From Colletotrichum lupini (lineage: Eukaryota > Ascomycota > Sordariomycetes > Glomerellales > Glomerellaceae), in assembly GCF_023278565.1 (NCBI RefSeq), contig NC_064679.1:1426001-1490000 (forward strand): 64,000 bases of DNA, written 5' to 3'. A program made the position numbers and the translations under genes. The notes below the pieces were generated by a model that did no database searches, was not told where the DNA came from, and saw only the letters and a program-made list of their open reading frames with translations. Positions 47,146 to 59,098 of the stretch are shown piece after piece. The first letter of the stretch is position 1, and each line of letters begins with the position of its first letter.

Positions 47146-48403
47146 ATGCACCTATCTTTGGTCACACTTATTCTTGCTCCAAGCATAATCGGGGTCTTGG
47201 CAGCTGAGCAGGCGCCCCTCACCGGCGACAACGGCAGCTGTCTTTCATCCCCAAGCTACAAGTCATGTTGCCCCACACAAACATCTTCTGGGAAAGATGT
47301 TATCGGTGGTAGCACCTTCGAATATACCTGTGCATCCTGGCCATCAAACTCTTACAAGACTACGATCATATCTCGTACGCCTGCTCATTGCGCCCAGGCA
47401 TGCGCCCAGGATCCTCAGTGTGTTGCAGCAGCCTGGATTAAAGGAAAATGTTATATAAGCACGAACGCTGCCTTCAAGCCCGTCACTAACGATAAGACCG
47501 ACTCCATACTCCTCGTTAAGACAGACGCGGCTTTCGATGGTTCCACATCAGGCGGTACTGGCCACGATAAAGCAGCCGAGTGCGAGAACGAAAAAGACGT
47601 GATCCGGAGCCAGATGGCATCTCAGTGCGAAAGCGAGAAGCAAAAGCTTCAGACTGGCTGCAAAGATGATGTCCGGAAGGCGGAGGAGAGTTGCAATCAG
47701 GAAAGGACAGCACTTGAGACGAAGGCGGCCACGCTTGCACGGGAGAAAACGCAGTGCGAGGCCGATAAGGCGCGAGAGCTTACCAATGCCAAGGCGCAAT
47801 GTGATGCCGACAAGTCTCGGGAGCTTACTGATGCTAGAACGCAATGCGATGCAGAAAAGTCTCGAGAGCTCACCGACGCTAGAACGCAGTGTGATGCCTC
47901 GAAGTCTGCCATCGAAAAGCAACTACAACAATGTCGAAATCAACAGGGCCAGGGTCAGAGCAACCAGCAAGGGTCTCCTCAGGAAGCTGAGTGCAAGACC
48001 ACGTCGTGGCAAGCCATGTGTGGCAGTAGGCAATGCGCGGATAGATTCTCCATCGAAGGCGTCGAGTATGAGCGAAGGTGCGGCGTGGCCACAACGAACA
48101 CGAGGCAGAAGGTAATCTCGACCGCTGTCTACCGTACACCGTGGGACTGTTTGAAGTCTGAGTGCAACGGAGTCTCGAACTGCATGGGTATTGGTTGGAC
48201 TAATGCGTTCGTAAGTCTCCCGTTCTGGCTTCAGACCCACCCTTGCCAGAGTTCAACTTGGAAGTACACGTTTGCTAACGGTTTTGGACGTGAAATAGAA
48301 TCTGTGCCACGTCCACCTGCATGCGAACACTGTAGGAAAGGTCCTCAAGCCTGTTGGTTCACACCATGCTCTATTCAAGGTGGACTGGAAACAGCCATTC
48401 TAA
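47146..48403 (+). CDS. Secreted PAN/apple-like protein with a cysteine-laddered coiled coil
   Basis: Two exons (47146-48210 and 48299-48403, intron donor GTAAGT) encode 389 residues. A signal peptide (MHLSLVTLILAPSIIGVLAA) precedes a first PAN/apple-like domain at about 32-126 (CASWPSNSYK, then HCAQACAQDPQCVAAAW). A charged helix follows at about 143-265. It contains near-identical 15-residue units CDADKSRELTDARTQ encoded by a 45-bp tandem repeat (about 47752-47900). Cysteines in the helix are at 146, 161, 172, 183, 204, 219, 234, 249 and 263, spaced by 11, 14, 15 or 21. A second apple-like domain follows (CLKSECNGVSNCMGIGW, then NLCHVHLHANTVG) and ends in the short second exon. PAN domains bind protein or carbohydrate; the helix suggests a disulfide-linked multimer. 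Function unknown. Confidence 0.85.
47752..47900 (+). repeat. 45-bp tandem repeat encoding 15-residue coiled-coil units
   Basis: Three close units (CEADKARELTNAKAQ, CDADKSRELTDARTQ, CDAEKSRELTDARTQ) and a fourth partial unit (CDASKS) are encoded in tandem inside the PAN/coiled-coil gene. DNA identity is high between the second and third units, indicating recent duplication. Confidence 0.8.
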
Positions 48404-48950
48404 GAATAGGTTAATAATTCGAGGAAATTGTGGAGGAGGTCATCCCCTGTGGGCAATAGGTGATGGCAGCATCCAGCTAGAGTAGCAAGAATTTCCAAGG
48501 CCATGCAGACTGTTGAAGACAGTGAGCAAAGGTTTCTTTCCATCAACATGATTATTCCTTCCAGTTTGATTAATCAATTGTCTGAGTCTGGGTATGTTAT
48601 ATGCTGAATATGGCCGATCACGCCTCTCATCTTATTGATGTATCTGGTTACCGTCAACATATCAAAGCTGCTTCATTGATGAGGTAAGGTAGGCCACGTA
48701 AGCTTAAATAACTGACAACAAAGACTGAACAACGATTGCTAGAGGAAAGGGCTGTCATTACATTGATCTCATTCTGTTCGTGAAGGCTATTCATTCTTCC
48801 CTCTCGAGTACATAACTAAGCACGGCAGTACCGAGTCGGAAGCAAGTTTCTAGAAGTTGTCTACCATAACGCCGCGCAAAAAGGAATCTTCAAATCCAAT
48901 TTAGCCATTCCAAACGCTTGAAATCGAGTTTCCGACATCATGTTAAAAAA
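48404..48950. other. Intergenic region between convergent genes
   Basis: It lies between the stop codons of the PAN/coiled-coil gene and the TPR-like gene and should hold both 3' UTRs. No gene was seen. Confidence 0.5.
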
Positions 48951-51464
48951 TCACGGTGTTGTAGCATCAGGTTTGGCACCTGGTAGCATCATGCGAAACG
49001 TCCAGCCCTGAACTTCATAGACCTCGCGCGTGACCTTCTTAAGCCAAACGGTCGGCACAATAGGAAGCCAAAACTCGCACGTCTCAGTCTTGAGTATCTC
49101 CGATCCAGCAGCCCAAGATGCTGAGGCGCCAACTGCATCGCCGGCGGCAAGCTGCGCGTGAGCTAAGGACAAATGTATCGTCGCCGCCGTGAAGCCGGCT
49201 TCTGCTTTGAGAGCGTGCATACGCTGAATCTCTTGCAGGGCGTGTCTCCATCGTGCTACGGCGACGTTCTTATCCGACCTGAAGTGGGCTATCCGAGCTA
49301 CAGCGAGGACAGCACGCATGTGTAGCTGCTGATCAAAGAGCGTGTCTATACCAATCGGAGTGGCATGTTGTGTCTCGAGCTCTCTGAGTAGTAGTTCCGC
49401 TGCGTCGAAGTTTCCGAGTCCGATATTGAACTCTGCCGATGAAAGTAATAGACGCGGATAGGCCCTACGTGAAAGTTCGGGCTTGTTCGAGCTACTCAGC
49501 TCTGGCCGGAGAATCTCAGCCGCTTTGGAGTATTCTTCCATCTCGCAATACATGTCTGCAAGTCTGCTCACCAATAGTCGGCGTGTGTTTCCCCGCAGCG
49601 GTTTGGTCATGTCAAGGGAGAGAGTCTGTTCGAGGGAAGCCCTGGCGGCGGCGAAATTCCCGATGGATTGGAAGAAACGCGCTGCTGTGCTCTGGAGTCG
49701 GAATGTCACTTCGGTATCCAGAGTTGAGAGCGGTAATTCCGCCTTCCATTCGTAGATGAGCAGGGAGACGTCATCGTCAGTGCACTTGATCTTGTTCTCC
49801 ATCTGAGATATGTGAAGCCGTCCATGGAGTGAGTGGTCCCGCCGAGTAACAGGTCGTGGGCCACGCCATACAAAGTCGCGTATGTGGGCCTCTGACTTTG
49901 TGAATTCTCCATCATTGCGGTAAAGAACGCTGCGAAAGAGCACAACTGTAGCGTGGAGATAATAAGGCATAGACTTTCGCAACAATGATCTAGCCCTGTC
50001 CACAGCAACATGGCGCATGGCAACTGAATCCCTTTCGCAGAAGAAAAGAATAGCCTCAAGGACTTGTGTTCTAAGTGGTGTTGGGACTTTGTACGCTCTA
50101 GTCGTCTTCTCAACGATAGGCCAGGCGGCCAATTTGAGTGGTTCAGACCTGGACGATCAAATGTTAGTAGGGAAGTCCCCATGTCAGGTATCATCGTCCA
50201 GAATTAGGCCATACCAGTCCGTATTGCCCTCATAACATGGTGGACAAACAAAGCAAAGCACCTTCAGAGCGACTGCCCCTAGCTCTTCTACAGTCCTCGG
50301 TCGTAAGACGCGGGACAGGAAAACAGAAAATTCGGGGCATAGTGACAAAGCCAGGGTGTCGTTATCCAACCTGCGTTTGATGATATTAGGGCTCTCTATG
50401 GCACATGAATACTCAACATCGTCGGAAATGAGTCTGACAAGCTCGTTCGAAAGCCCAAACTTGTGGGCATCGACAGCGTCTATTTCTCCGTCGGCATTCC
50501 ATCGACGCTGCGGTCTTCGCACACCTTTAAGAAGGACCTCAGGGATTTCGACCGCGCCGAATGCTTGAAGTAAGAGCAACAGCTGATCCGCTGCCGGTAT
50601 AAGCTCTGAATAGTCGACAAAGAGATTATAATAAGATGATTTCAAAGATGGATCTACGGCCGTGGATAAGTATAAGCCCAGGGAGGGAAGACTGAGGCAG
50701 CTCACCACGTAGCTGACTTAGAATGAGACGTTGTACTACGTCCGCGTGATCCGTGACTTGCGGAGCAAGAGATAGTAAATGATTGAAGACTTCCTCATCA
50801 TCTATGTTCAGGTATCGCTCATAACTTCCCGGCATAAGTCAGTTTTGCAGGTAACTACATGGGTAGTGCACACTCTTGAGTCTTACGTGGAGGGCGGAAT
50901 GTCTAAAGGGAGCCAGAGAATCGATCCCAGACCACCCAATTTTCGGGCGATTTGAATATACTTTCTTCCAGAATTACGAATATCCGCATAGTTTGTCTGT
51001 CCGTGAAATGGCTTGGCGATATGTGGTGGAACTGAGGCTTCAGGATCCAACTTGGATCTCAGGAATATTACTATGCAAGCCAACCGGCGACGCAAGTCGG
51101 CATTGACACGATCGTCAGAGGCTACCCAGAAGCCATCGACGTTCTCGCTGAAGACCTCATAAATCTGCTTGACGGGCGCGAGGTCAATGGAATCCACGGA
51201 CAGGGCCTTGTTCGTCCGCTGGTTGCGTGGCGTGATTTGATACTGCACGTCCCGGGACAGTGCCTTTGACTTTGCCAGGAGTCGGCGGACGTCTTCAAGG
51301 TGGCTGTTGAGGGCAGGGATCAACTCTCTAGCTCGTTCTTCGTCATATTGCTTGGATAGAAGCCGAATCGAGCTACAGAGACATATAGAGTTATCCATCG
51401 CGCGGCGACTCGGAGCATTTGATGGCGACTTGTGCGAGAGAGGCAATGGCACCCCCCCTTTCAT
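48951..51464 (-). CDS. Unrecognised protein with TPR-like helical repeats
   Basis: Four exons (50887-51464, 50706-50824, 50215-50605, 48951-50148) with good GT-AG sites join in frame to 761 residues. I do not recognise the N-terminal half. It contains a helical region (RARELIPALNSHLEDVRRLL), then IYEVFSENVDGFWVASDDRV and an Ile/Leu-rich stretch. The C-terminal part has TPR-like helix pairs: RFFQSIGNFAAARASLEQTL, SRLADMYCEMEEYSKAAEIL, SSAEFNIGLGNFDAAELLLR and HLSLAHAQLAAGDAVGASAS. Such repeats mediate protein-protein contacts. No nucleotide-binding P-loop, signal peptide or transmembrane helix is evident, so it is likely intracellular. The start could instead be ATG 51398. It is the last gene before the third retrotransposon, 606 bp away. 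Lineage-restricted distribution is plausible but untested. Confidence 0.75.
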
Positions 51465-52070
51465 GCAGAATTTGAGCTCCACCCGTGCACCTCGGCTTTG
51501 GTCGGATTTGCGGAGAACCGACCCGCACTAGGAGTTATCAATCAACTAACCCTTGACCTCTGTCCACATTTACTGACAGAGACAGTTAGACTGCGATTCA
51601 TTTAGTTCTTTATCAGCTTATCAGATCATGGCGGATCCCGTGAGTCCGCCGAGCACCGGGAGCATGGCTCGGAGATGCTGCTTCGGAGCACTTGAATGCT
51701 GAGAATACTATGGACGAGTGAGGAGGAAACCCGCTTCAAGACTTTCTAATACTCACTATTAGAACTTCCTAATCATCTACTGAATTTTTTGAATGATCAA
51801 CGATGTAATGGTCGCACGCTCCCCAACTTGTTCCCCGTTGCAGAATCTTCCCACCATTTTGTCCGTGATTGTTCAACATCTGTGAAACTAGCAGGGCCTT
51901 AACCATGATCTTTGCCTCGTTCCAAGAGTCAACGAGTTCCTGTTGCGAATAATCATACAATAAGAACTTAGAGTGTCTTGCTCAGATTTCTCGTTCGAGA
52001 CACGAGGAAAAGGTTTCGCAGTTTCGCTAGATAGCATCGTGACTAAGATCGTCTCGCTAAGGTTGCTTAG
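51465..52070. other. Left flank of the third retrotransposon
   Basis: Normal-composition DNA between the TPR-like gene start and the LTR at 52071. A minus-strand frame at 51769-51960 (YDYSQQELVDSWNEAKIMVK and on) may be the 3' end of a broken gene whose 5' part would lie toward the element. Support is weak. Confidence 0.35.
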
Positions 52071-52272
52071 TATTAGTATCCCTATTACAGGGTAGTTAGT
52101 TCGAACCGTAATTAACAAAGAGATTAATTAAACTATATAAATATCTACGTAGGTATAAAAAGGAGGTTCTAATTATAAGTTAAGCTAGCTATAATAATCG
52201 TAAATAGGGCCCTTAATTAGCCCCTATATAGTTAATTATATACCGCGGTCGAATTAGACTTCTAATCCGATA
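52071..52272 (-). repeat. LTR (3' LTR of third copia element)
   Basis: A 202-bp copy, TATTAGTATCCC to AATCCGATA, joined on the left to non-repetitive DNA ending GGTTGCTTAG. Confidence 0.88.
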
Positions 52273-52532
52273 CTAACTTTCTCTTTTTTTTATTAATTTA
52301 ACTACTACGGTTAGAAGTATAATTCGACCTCGGGCCCGTTTACTAAGTCGTCTCCTTTTCCCCTTTTTCTCTACTCTTTTTATATAACCTATCTTTTTAT
52401 TTATATAATAACTTTTTTACTACTTATGAATTACTCTAATCCCTTATTTAGTACTACTTTTATAAAAGCGTTTACGAGGTTATTTTTATTATTAATCTAA
52501 TAGATCTTAAGTATCTCGCGCCTTTTATACGA

Positions 52533-52820
52533 TTACCTAAGGGTTATAATATTAATTATAAGCCTCTTTTCTTTTGTCGTTCTTAATTTAACGAGGCATT
52601 TATATAGCGAGTAAGAATCTATATAAATAACCGTTAGAATAAGTAAAAGGCTAATTCGATTAGTAATTTTTTTTAATATCGTTAAAATCGCATAGGAGAA
52701 GTTAACGCCGTTAACTATACTATAGACCTCTAATACTAATATACTTCTCGTTACCCGCTTATTTTTAGTTAACGAGTAATAAATTATATTACCGTATATA
52801 ATAAATTCGCTCTCGCCCAT
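52533..52820 (-). pseudogene. copia RNase H remnant (third element)
   Basis: A 95-residue minus-strand frame corresponding to 11544-11831, with KNKRVTRSILVLEVY and SYSLYKCLVKLRTTKEKR. It is slightly closer to the expected RNase H sequence than the outer copy. It is a relic, since the polyprotein upstream is full of stops. Confidence 0.6.
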
Positions 52821-55800
52821 ACTCTCGTTAGCTAGGATAATAATATACCCTAATTACGAAATAAGGTTATTATTATTCGTAAATAACCTATTAATAAAGA
52901 CGTAGAGCTTACTAATTATAAGGTTAATTAGGTAATAAATAAGACCTCGGTTAAGATTCGTTTATTACTACTTAAGCCGCTTATTAAGTACCTCGACGTT
53001 TTATTTAGTTAGATCTATAGCTTATACTACTTTAATATAATTAAAAGTCGCCTCGGGCTAATAAATACTTATAATATATACCCCTTGCGCGAGCTTAGCC
53101 TTATACTACTTCTTAACGTTAATTACGTTTAGATTAACGAGGTTAATTTTCTCGCCCTACCCCTTTTATTAAAAAACGACGGTTTCCTTTTTAATTATAA
53201 GAATCCCGCTATTAAATACTAGGGGGGTATTTATTATAAAGACCTCTTTTAGCTTCGCTACGAAGCCCGCTTTTTAAAGCTCTTTATCCTCTTTTTTTAT
53301 AAAATTAATATTAAATAGGCTTAATATATCGTCGGTCTATATTTTAATAATCCTAAATTAGTTACTTTCGTACTCCGCGATTAGTAAGTACGGGTCGTAC
53401 GTAGAAGTAATTATTAATAATTAATTTATATAAAAATCGTAATAAGTAGCCTATTAATAAGTGCCCGATTTTACGAGCCTATATAGTAGCTTAAGTACTT
53501 TAATAATCGTGCCTTTTAGGTACTTATTAATTATTTCCTTTAGTAAATAGGCTAGGATTCTCTTTATAAGCCCTATGGCTAATTAGGTATAGGCCTAGGT
53601 AATATCACGGCTCTAAATCTCGTATCCCTTTTTCCATAGCGATGCTATTAGTACTATTATTAATCGTTAGCTATAGCGCTATATAGTGGGCGATTATATA
53701 AGTAGCGTCGCCTTTTTAATATTACCGTACCCCTAAATTACGTATCTAGACTTCTCGTACGGCTAAGGTATTCCTTTCCCTTTAATCTTATAAACTATTT
53801 GTAATTTAAATATATAGAGGTTTATATATTTTTTTAAGTCGTATAAGATAAATTAATAAACCCCTCGATTACGAAGAGTATCTATTTTAATAAGATCTAA
53901 TCCCTTATACGGCTTTTTAATAATTATAATTACGCCTTCCTTACGTAGTTTAACCGCTAGCTCGAAATCGGCTTTCTCTTTTACTATATAAAAAGTATTA
54001 ATTACCTCGTCGCTAGTAATAAATTGCCGTATTAGGGCTTACCGTTATAGTCTTTTACGACGTCTTACTAGTAGTATTAGTACTTTTTTAGTAATTTCCT
54101 CTTCCTCGTTATTTATTAGTACTACTACGACGATTTCGTTAAGGATAATTTCTTATACCTCTACTACGGGTTATATAGTTTCCCCTAGCTCTTTTTCTTT
54201 TTATAAGTTAGAAATTACCTCGTTAAGATTTATATAGTACGGTCTAACTACTATAATTAATATTTCGAGTAGCTAGTCGCGATCTCTCGTAACTATATAA
54301 GAGCACTCGTTAATAAAAATTAACTTATATAGCCTAGTTTATTATTAAGTAATTTCGCGCTATACTCGTATATCCGAATTTAGTAATATATCTAGATTAT
54401 CCCTTATATTAGGCCTATTACGCGTAGTAATTACCTCGTTAACTTACTTTTTTACGCTTACCTTGCGCAGTACCCGTATTACTTTTTTAACTACTCGGGC
54501 TCATTAGCTTATGCTTAGTAATAGTAGCGAGGCTAAGGTCGTTCTTAAATATGCTCTAAATACTAATAGTATTAGTATAAGTCCGTTAGGCCCCATAGCG
54601 TCGTTATAGCATTTGAGTACTATCTAGAGGCATTCGTCGTTAGTAAAATCCGGATTTTCCTCTTTAATAATTCTAAACGCCCTTTTTAACTACTAGTATA
54701 CCCTTTTTACCTTTTTAATATTATAGTACGCTTTAACGGGTACGACTTTTAATTATATACCGTAAGCCGTCGTATTATCCCTAAATTCTACTAACTTAAA
54801 GCTAGTACTAGCGTTAGTTCTAATACTATCTAGCGGTCCTTAGTATATATTAATCTAGCTTTTCTATAAGGCTACTTATACTATCTTTACTTATAAATCC
54901 TAGAGGAATTGCCCTACTTAGAAAGATATAGCTACGTCGATTATATATAATACTAGCTAACTATTTAAATAGAAAATATCGACGACTATTTCCTAGTTAA
55001 AGTTAAGCTTATTACGTAATTTAAACTTAAATTTGCGTGGGCTCTACGTATTTATTTAGTATTAGTAATATACTTTTATTAACTACTCTAGCGCCCTTAT
55101 CTCGATATTATTATTACTTAATTACTTTAGGAGGTTATATAGCCTCGTAACCGACGGGTACCCGAATCTCTAGTATAGTTTTTTAAGCTCACTTTTCGTT
55201 AGGTAATTAATTAACTTCGTATCGTTAGTAAGCTTTATAAACGTATACCCCTATCGTCGTTCGACTATTTTAAAATACTTATTACTAAAGATTTTGTTCT
55301 TCGTATTATTAAATATAATACCTAGTCGATCTATGTTTTTTAGATATAAGAGAAATGGGGTATTAATGGGCAAAATATAGAAAGTTATTGTTCCGAAGTA
55401 TATTTCTATTTCTATTATACTTAGGGTAACGATTTCCTTACCTAGGCTAAAACTAATCCTCGTAATACCCGCTATTAATATATTAAGCGTTACTAGCGCG
55501 ATCTTTTATAGCGCTTAGAATTACCCTTTTCCTCTAGTTAACTATTATAATACCCTAGTATTTAGGATAATCCTATAGAAATTATTTAGGCTATACCTTT
55601 TGCTCGTATAGAATACTTATACGAGCTTAGTATTCGAGAGATCTGAGTAGTATAAAAAGGACCCCTCTAACTACCCCTAGATTTGCTTAGTATTATATTC
55701 CTTATTTTTAAATATTAAAAGAGATAGCGTCTTCTCTTTAATCGTTAAGAGAATAGGCTTCGGCCCTATTAGATTCGCCCTTTTAACTACCGCTATATCC

Positions 55801-58800
55801 GTTATCTAAGGGACCTTCCCTTACTATTTATAAATAAAAGCCTACTTATTAAGAGCTTTTACTACCCTCTATTCGTTTAGCCTCGTATATTTTTTAAAAG
55901 CTAACGGGGCAAAAAAAGAGTAGTTAATATCGTCGATTTCGTTATAATCTAATTCGTTAGTATAAGGGGTAAGATCTTCCTTATCTTCCGAATCTCTTAT
56001 AAGGGGTATATACTTTAGGCCGCTACTTTAGCTACCGTTAATAGGTTCTGTGCCCCCGGATCTGCCCTTATATATAATAAAGAATTAGTTAAACCGACGA
56101 GGGCTAGTTTTACTATTTATTACCCTCGACTTTCTATACTATTTATATAATTTAGTACGCTCTTCCTCGGAGTAGTTACTTAACTAATATCTATCTTTTT
56201 TATAAATATAATATTACTTTTTTTATTACCCTACTTATAAGTTAAATCTCTATCTATTTAATAAATCTAGGCCTCTTTACTAGTAATTACTATATTTAGC
56301 CTCTTTTTCCTTTTTATTATACGTTCGATTAACTTAATATTATTAATAAGGGCCGTCGTACGCCTAGAAGTAGGTTTAGTACGGCATTCTTATTTTAATA
56401 TTAAAGCTAGATCTTAGCCTCGAGCAGAGCGTCTCGTAGTCTTTAAGTACTTAGTATAGGGTTATTTTTACTTTTAATATACGCTAAATTACGGTATAAA
56501 AATATCCGACTTTCCGCTCGTTTATCCCCTTATTTAGCTAGGTTTTCGCTAGCTTATCGATTTAATTAATAAGCTCTTTAAGGATCTCTACTCGTAATTT
56601 ACCCTTTATTATCCTAGTTATAAATATAAAAAAAATCGCTTATAACTTAAATAAGAGCTCTAGGTTCTTATCGTAGGTCTTAAAGCGGCTTCGGATTACG
56701 TTAATTATACTAAAAAAGTCGTTTCGATCGAGATTACGTACCGCTTTATAATAGTAATTAGAGGCTTTATTTATAAGTACGATATTAATTACCGAATAGT
56801 ACTAGTGTTCCCTAATTCCGACTTTTTCGTAATAATCGTAAAATATCGTTAGGGTTTCTTATAAGACCTTATACTTCTCTTTAGAGTATAATTTCTTTTT
56901 TAAGAAGATCTTTTTAAAGTTTATAAATTACCTCGTATTTATCGCTAGATTTTTGGTATTTATATGCGATCCTTGCGTCGCTACGTACTATTAATAACTT
57001 CGGGTCGTCTACCTCCTTTCCTATTAACTAATCGGCGCCGAATTTCGTATTAGTAATAGTAACGAGTTATAGATCGAAATAAGTAGAATTATTAATTATT
57101 ATACTTCTAGCACTATATTTTACCCCAGTATATCCTTTTATAATAATAAATTTTCGTTAGTAATTATAAGGAGGAAATCTAGGTCGTTTACCCTTTTTCT
57201 AAATTCGTTAAAACGATTATACGCTTTAATAACTTATACTTAGTTCTATAATACGAATTCCTTTTCTATAATTATTATTATTAGTATTTCGTATAGCTCT
57301 TGCGATTATAATTGCGCTAGTAATACCCCTCGCCCGTAAAGGAATTTATTAATTACTTTCGTAATTCCTAGGCTTACGCTTACGAACTATTCGTTTAGTT
57401 AGTAACTAAGGTCGTTTATAATCTCGTAAAATAGGGGTTACCCCTATAGCCCCTTTTTCTTATAAACCTTAGTTAAATAGATTAATACCGCGTTAATTTA
57501 CTTACTATTAGGCTAAGCTAAAATTCTATATATCCACGTCCCCTAATAGTCCGGGTTAATATTTACTTATTTATAAGGGATTAGGATTCTATTTAGGATC
57601 GGGTTTCGTCCTCTTCTTCCTTACCCTAACTCGCTAAGGGTCGTACTCTAGCTTATACTTATATTAATAGTCGCTAGCGTATTTAATCTTAATAAGGATA
57701 TATCTAATCTACGTACTAATTATAATAAATCCGTACTTTCGCTACTTAATAAATTTATCGGGGTCTAGGAGATTCCTACTTCCTCTCGCCGTCTCGCTAC
57801 TACTCTCGTTTTTACTATTTTTAATAATTACTACTACCCTTCTAAATTACTAGCTATCGTACTTATTAAGATCCTCCTTTTTGTTTAGTAAAAAAGGGTA
57901 GGTTTTAGTAGTTCTTTTTAATAATAATAGCGGTAGACGTTTATATTATTATAAGAAGATATAGTAATTAGTCTCGGGATCTTTACTAGTTACCGATTTT
58001 CATTATCCCGTATACTTTTAGCTTCCTAAGCCTCGTACTTTTTATAATCTCTAAATAGCTTTTTTAGTTAATCTTTTAAAATTAATAATCTCGTACCGGG
58101 AGCTAGTATAAAAAAGAAGCCCTTTAGCGGCCCTCTAGAAGATTCTTTTTTTTTTTTTTAAATCCTTATCTTTTTAGCCTTTTTTTAAACTAATAATAAC
58201 TTTAATAAGAGGTCGTAAGACTACTTTAGAGTAGCCGCCTTCTTCTTAAATTAATCTTTAAGATCCGTAATACTCTTAGCTTAATACTATTAGGACCTTT
58301 AAATCCCCTCCTCCTTCGTTAAACCGTCCCCTATATTATATTCTTAAGTAATACCCGGGGGGTAATTAAGGGAGCTATAAGGAGGTTATTTAGATTACGG
58401 GCTTAAGGTCGTACCTATAAGGTCCTTATAATAATAGACTTTCCTATATACTATAGATCTCTTAGCTTAATAACTCTTATAGGGTTACTTTTACCGCTAA
58501 ATAAGAATATTTATATTTAAAAATCCCCTTTTTTAATCGCGCGGTGCTTTTTTATACCGTATTTTTACTAATTTAACTAGTTAATTTCTAATTATAGGCC
58601 GGCTACGGAAAAATCGTTTAGTAAAAAAGCTACTCGGGGCGATAGCAAAAGGCTAGTTACTTAAGCGGTTCCGTTAATTAACATAGTTTAATATAATAAA
58701 TATCGACCTTTTATAAGTAATAAAGGGCTACGATTACTTAATTCTGTACGGTATTCGAGAATTACCTCCTTTTTCGTCTACTTCTATAAGGTTAATTAGT

Positions 58801-58896
58801 ACGAATCTCTTATTTTATATAGTATTAAGAGGTCGTCTTTTTTACGTAACAAGATACCTTACTAATCTATAATAATAGAGTTTAATTACTAATTAG

Positions 58897-59098
58897 TATT
58901 AGTATCCCTATTATAAAGTAGTTAGTTCGAACCGTAGTTAATAAAGAGATTAATTAAACTATATAAATATCTACGTAGGTATAAAAAGGAGGTTCTAACC
59001 GTAGGTTAGGCTAGCTACGATAATTATAAATAGGGCCCCTAATTGGCCCCTGCGCAGTCGGCTATATGCCGCGGTCGAATTGGACTTCCAATCCGATA
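58897..59098 (-). repeat. LTR (5' LTR of third copia element, abutting ferric reductase fragment)
   Basis: A 202-bp copy ending AATCCGATA. Like the right-border LTR at 24575-24776, it keeps less mutated bases (TTGGCCCC, GACTTCCAATCC). Coding sequence of the ferric reductase fragment starts at the next base. Confidence 0.88.

Larger units (their letters stand above)
52071..59098 (-). mobile_element. Third Ty1/copia retrotransposon, RIP-mutated, no target-site duplication
   Basis: A 7028-bp copy with LTRs at 52071-52272 and 58897-59098 and a minus-strand polypurine tract at about 52277-52291. It is collinear with the inner element at 13-20 kb except for a replaced leader/gag segment (about 58061-58578). 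An RNase H remnant remains open at 52533-52820. Flanking 5-mers are CTTAG on the left and ACATT on the right, which do not match. The right LTR joins a ferric reductase gene in mid-domain. TpA saturation and universal stop codons indicate RIP. Confidence 0.87.

Noticed and set aside
59080..59098. Start of the ferric reductase frame at 59080 inside the LTR
   Set aside because: The codon there is TTG and the residues come from the LTR; it is a junction artefact rather than a native start.
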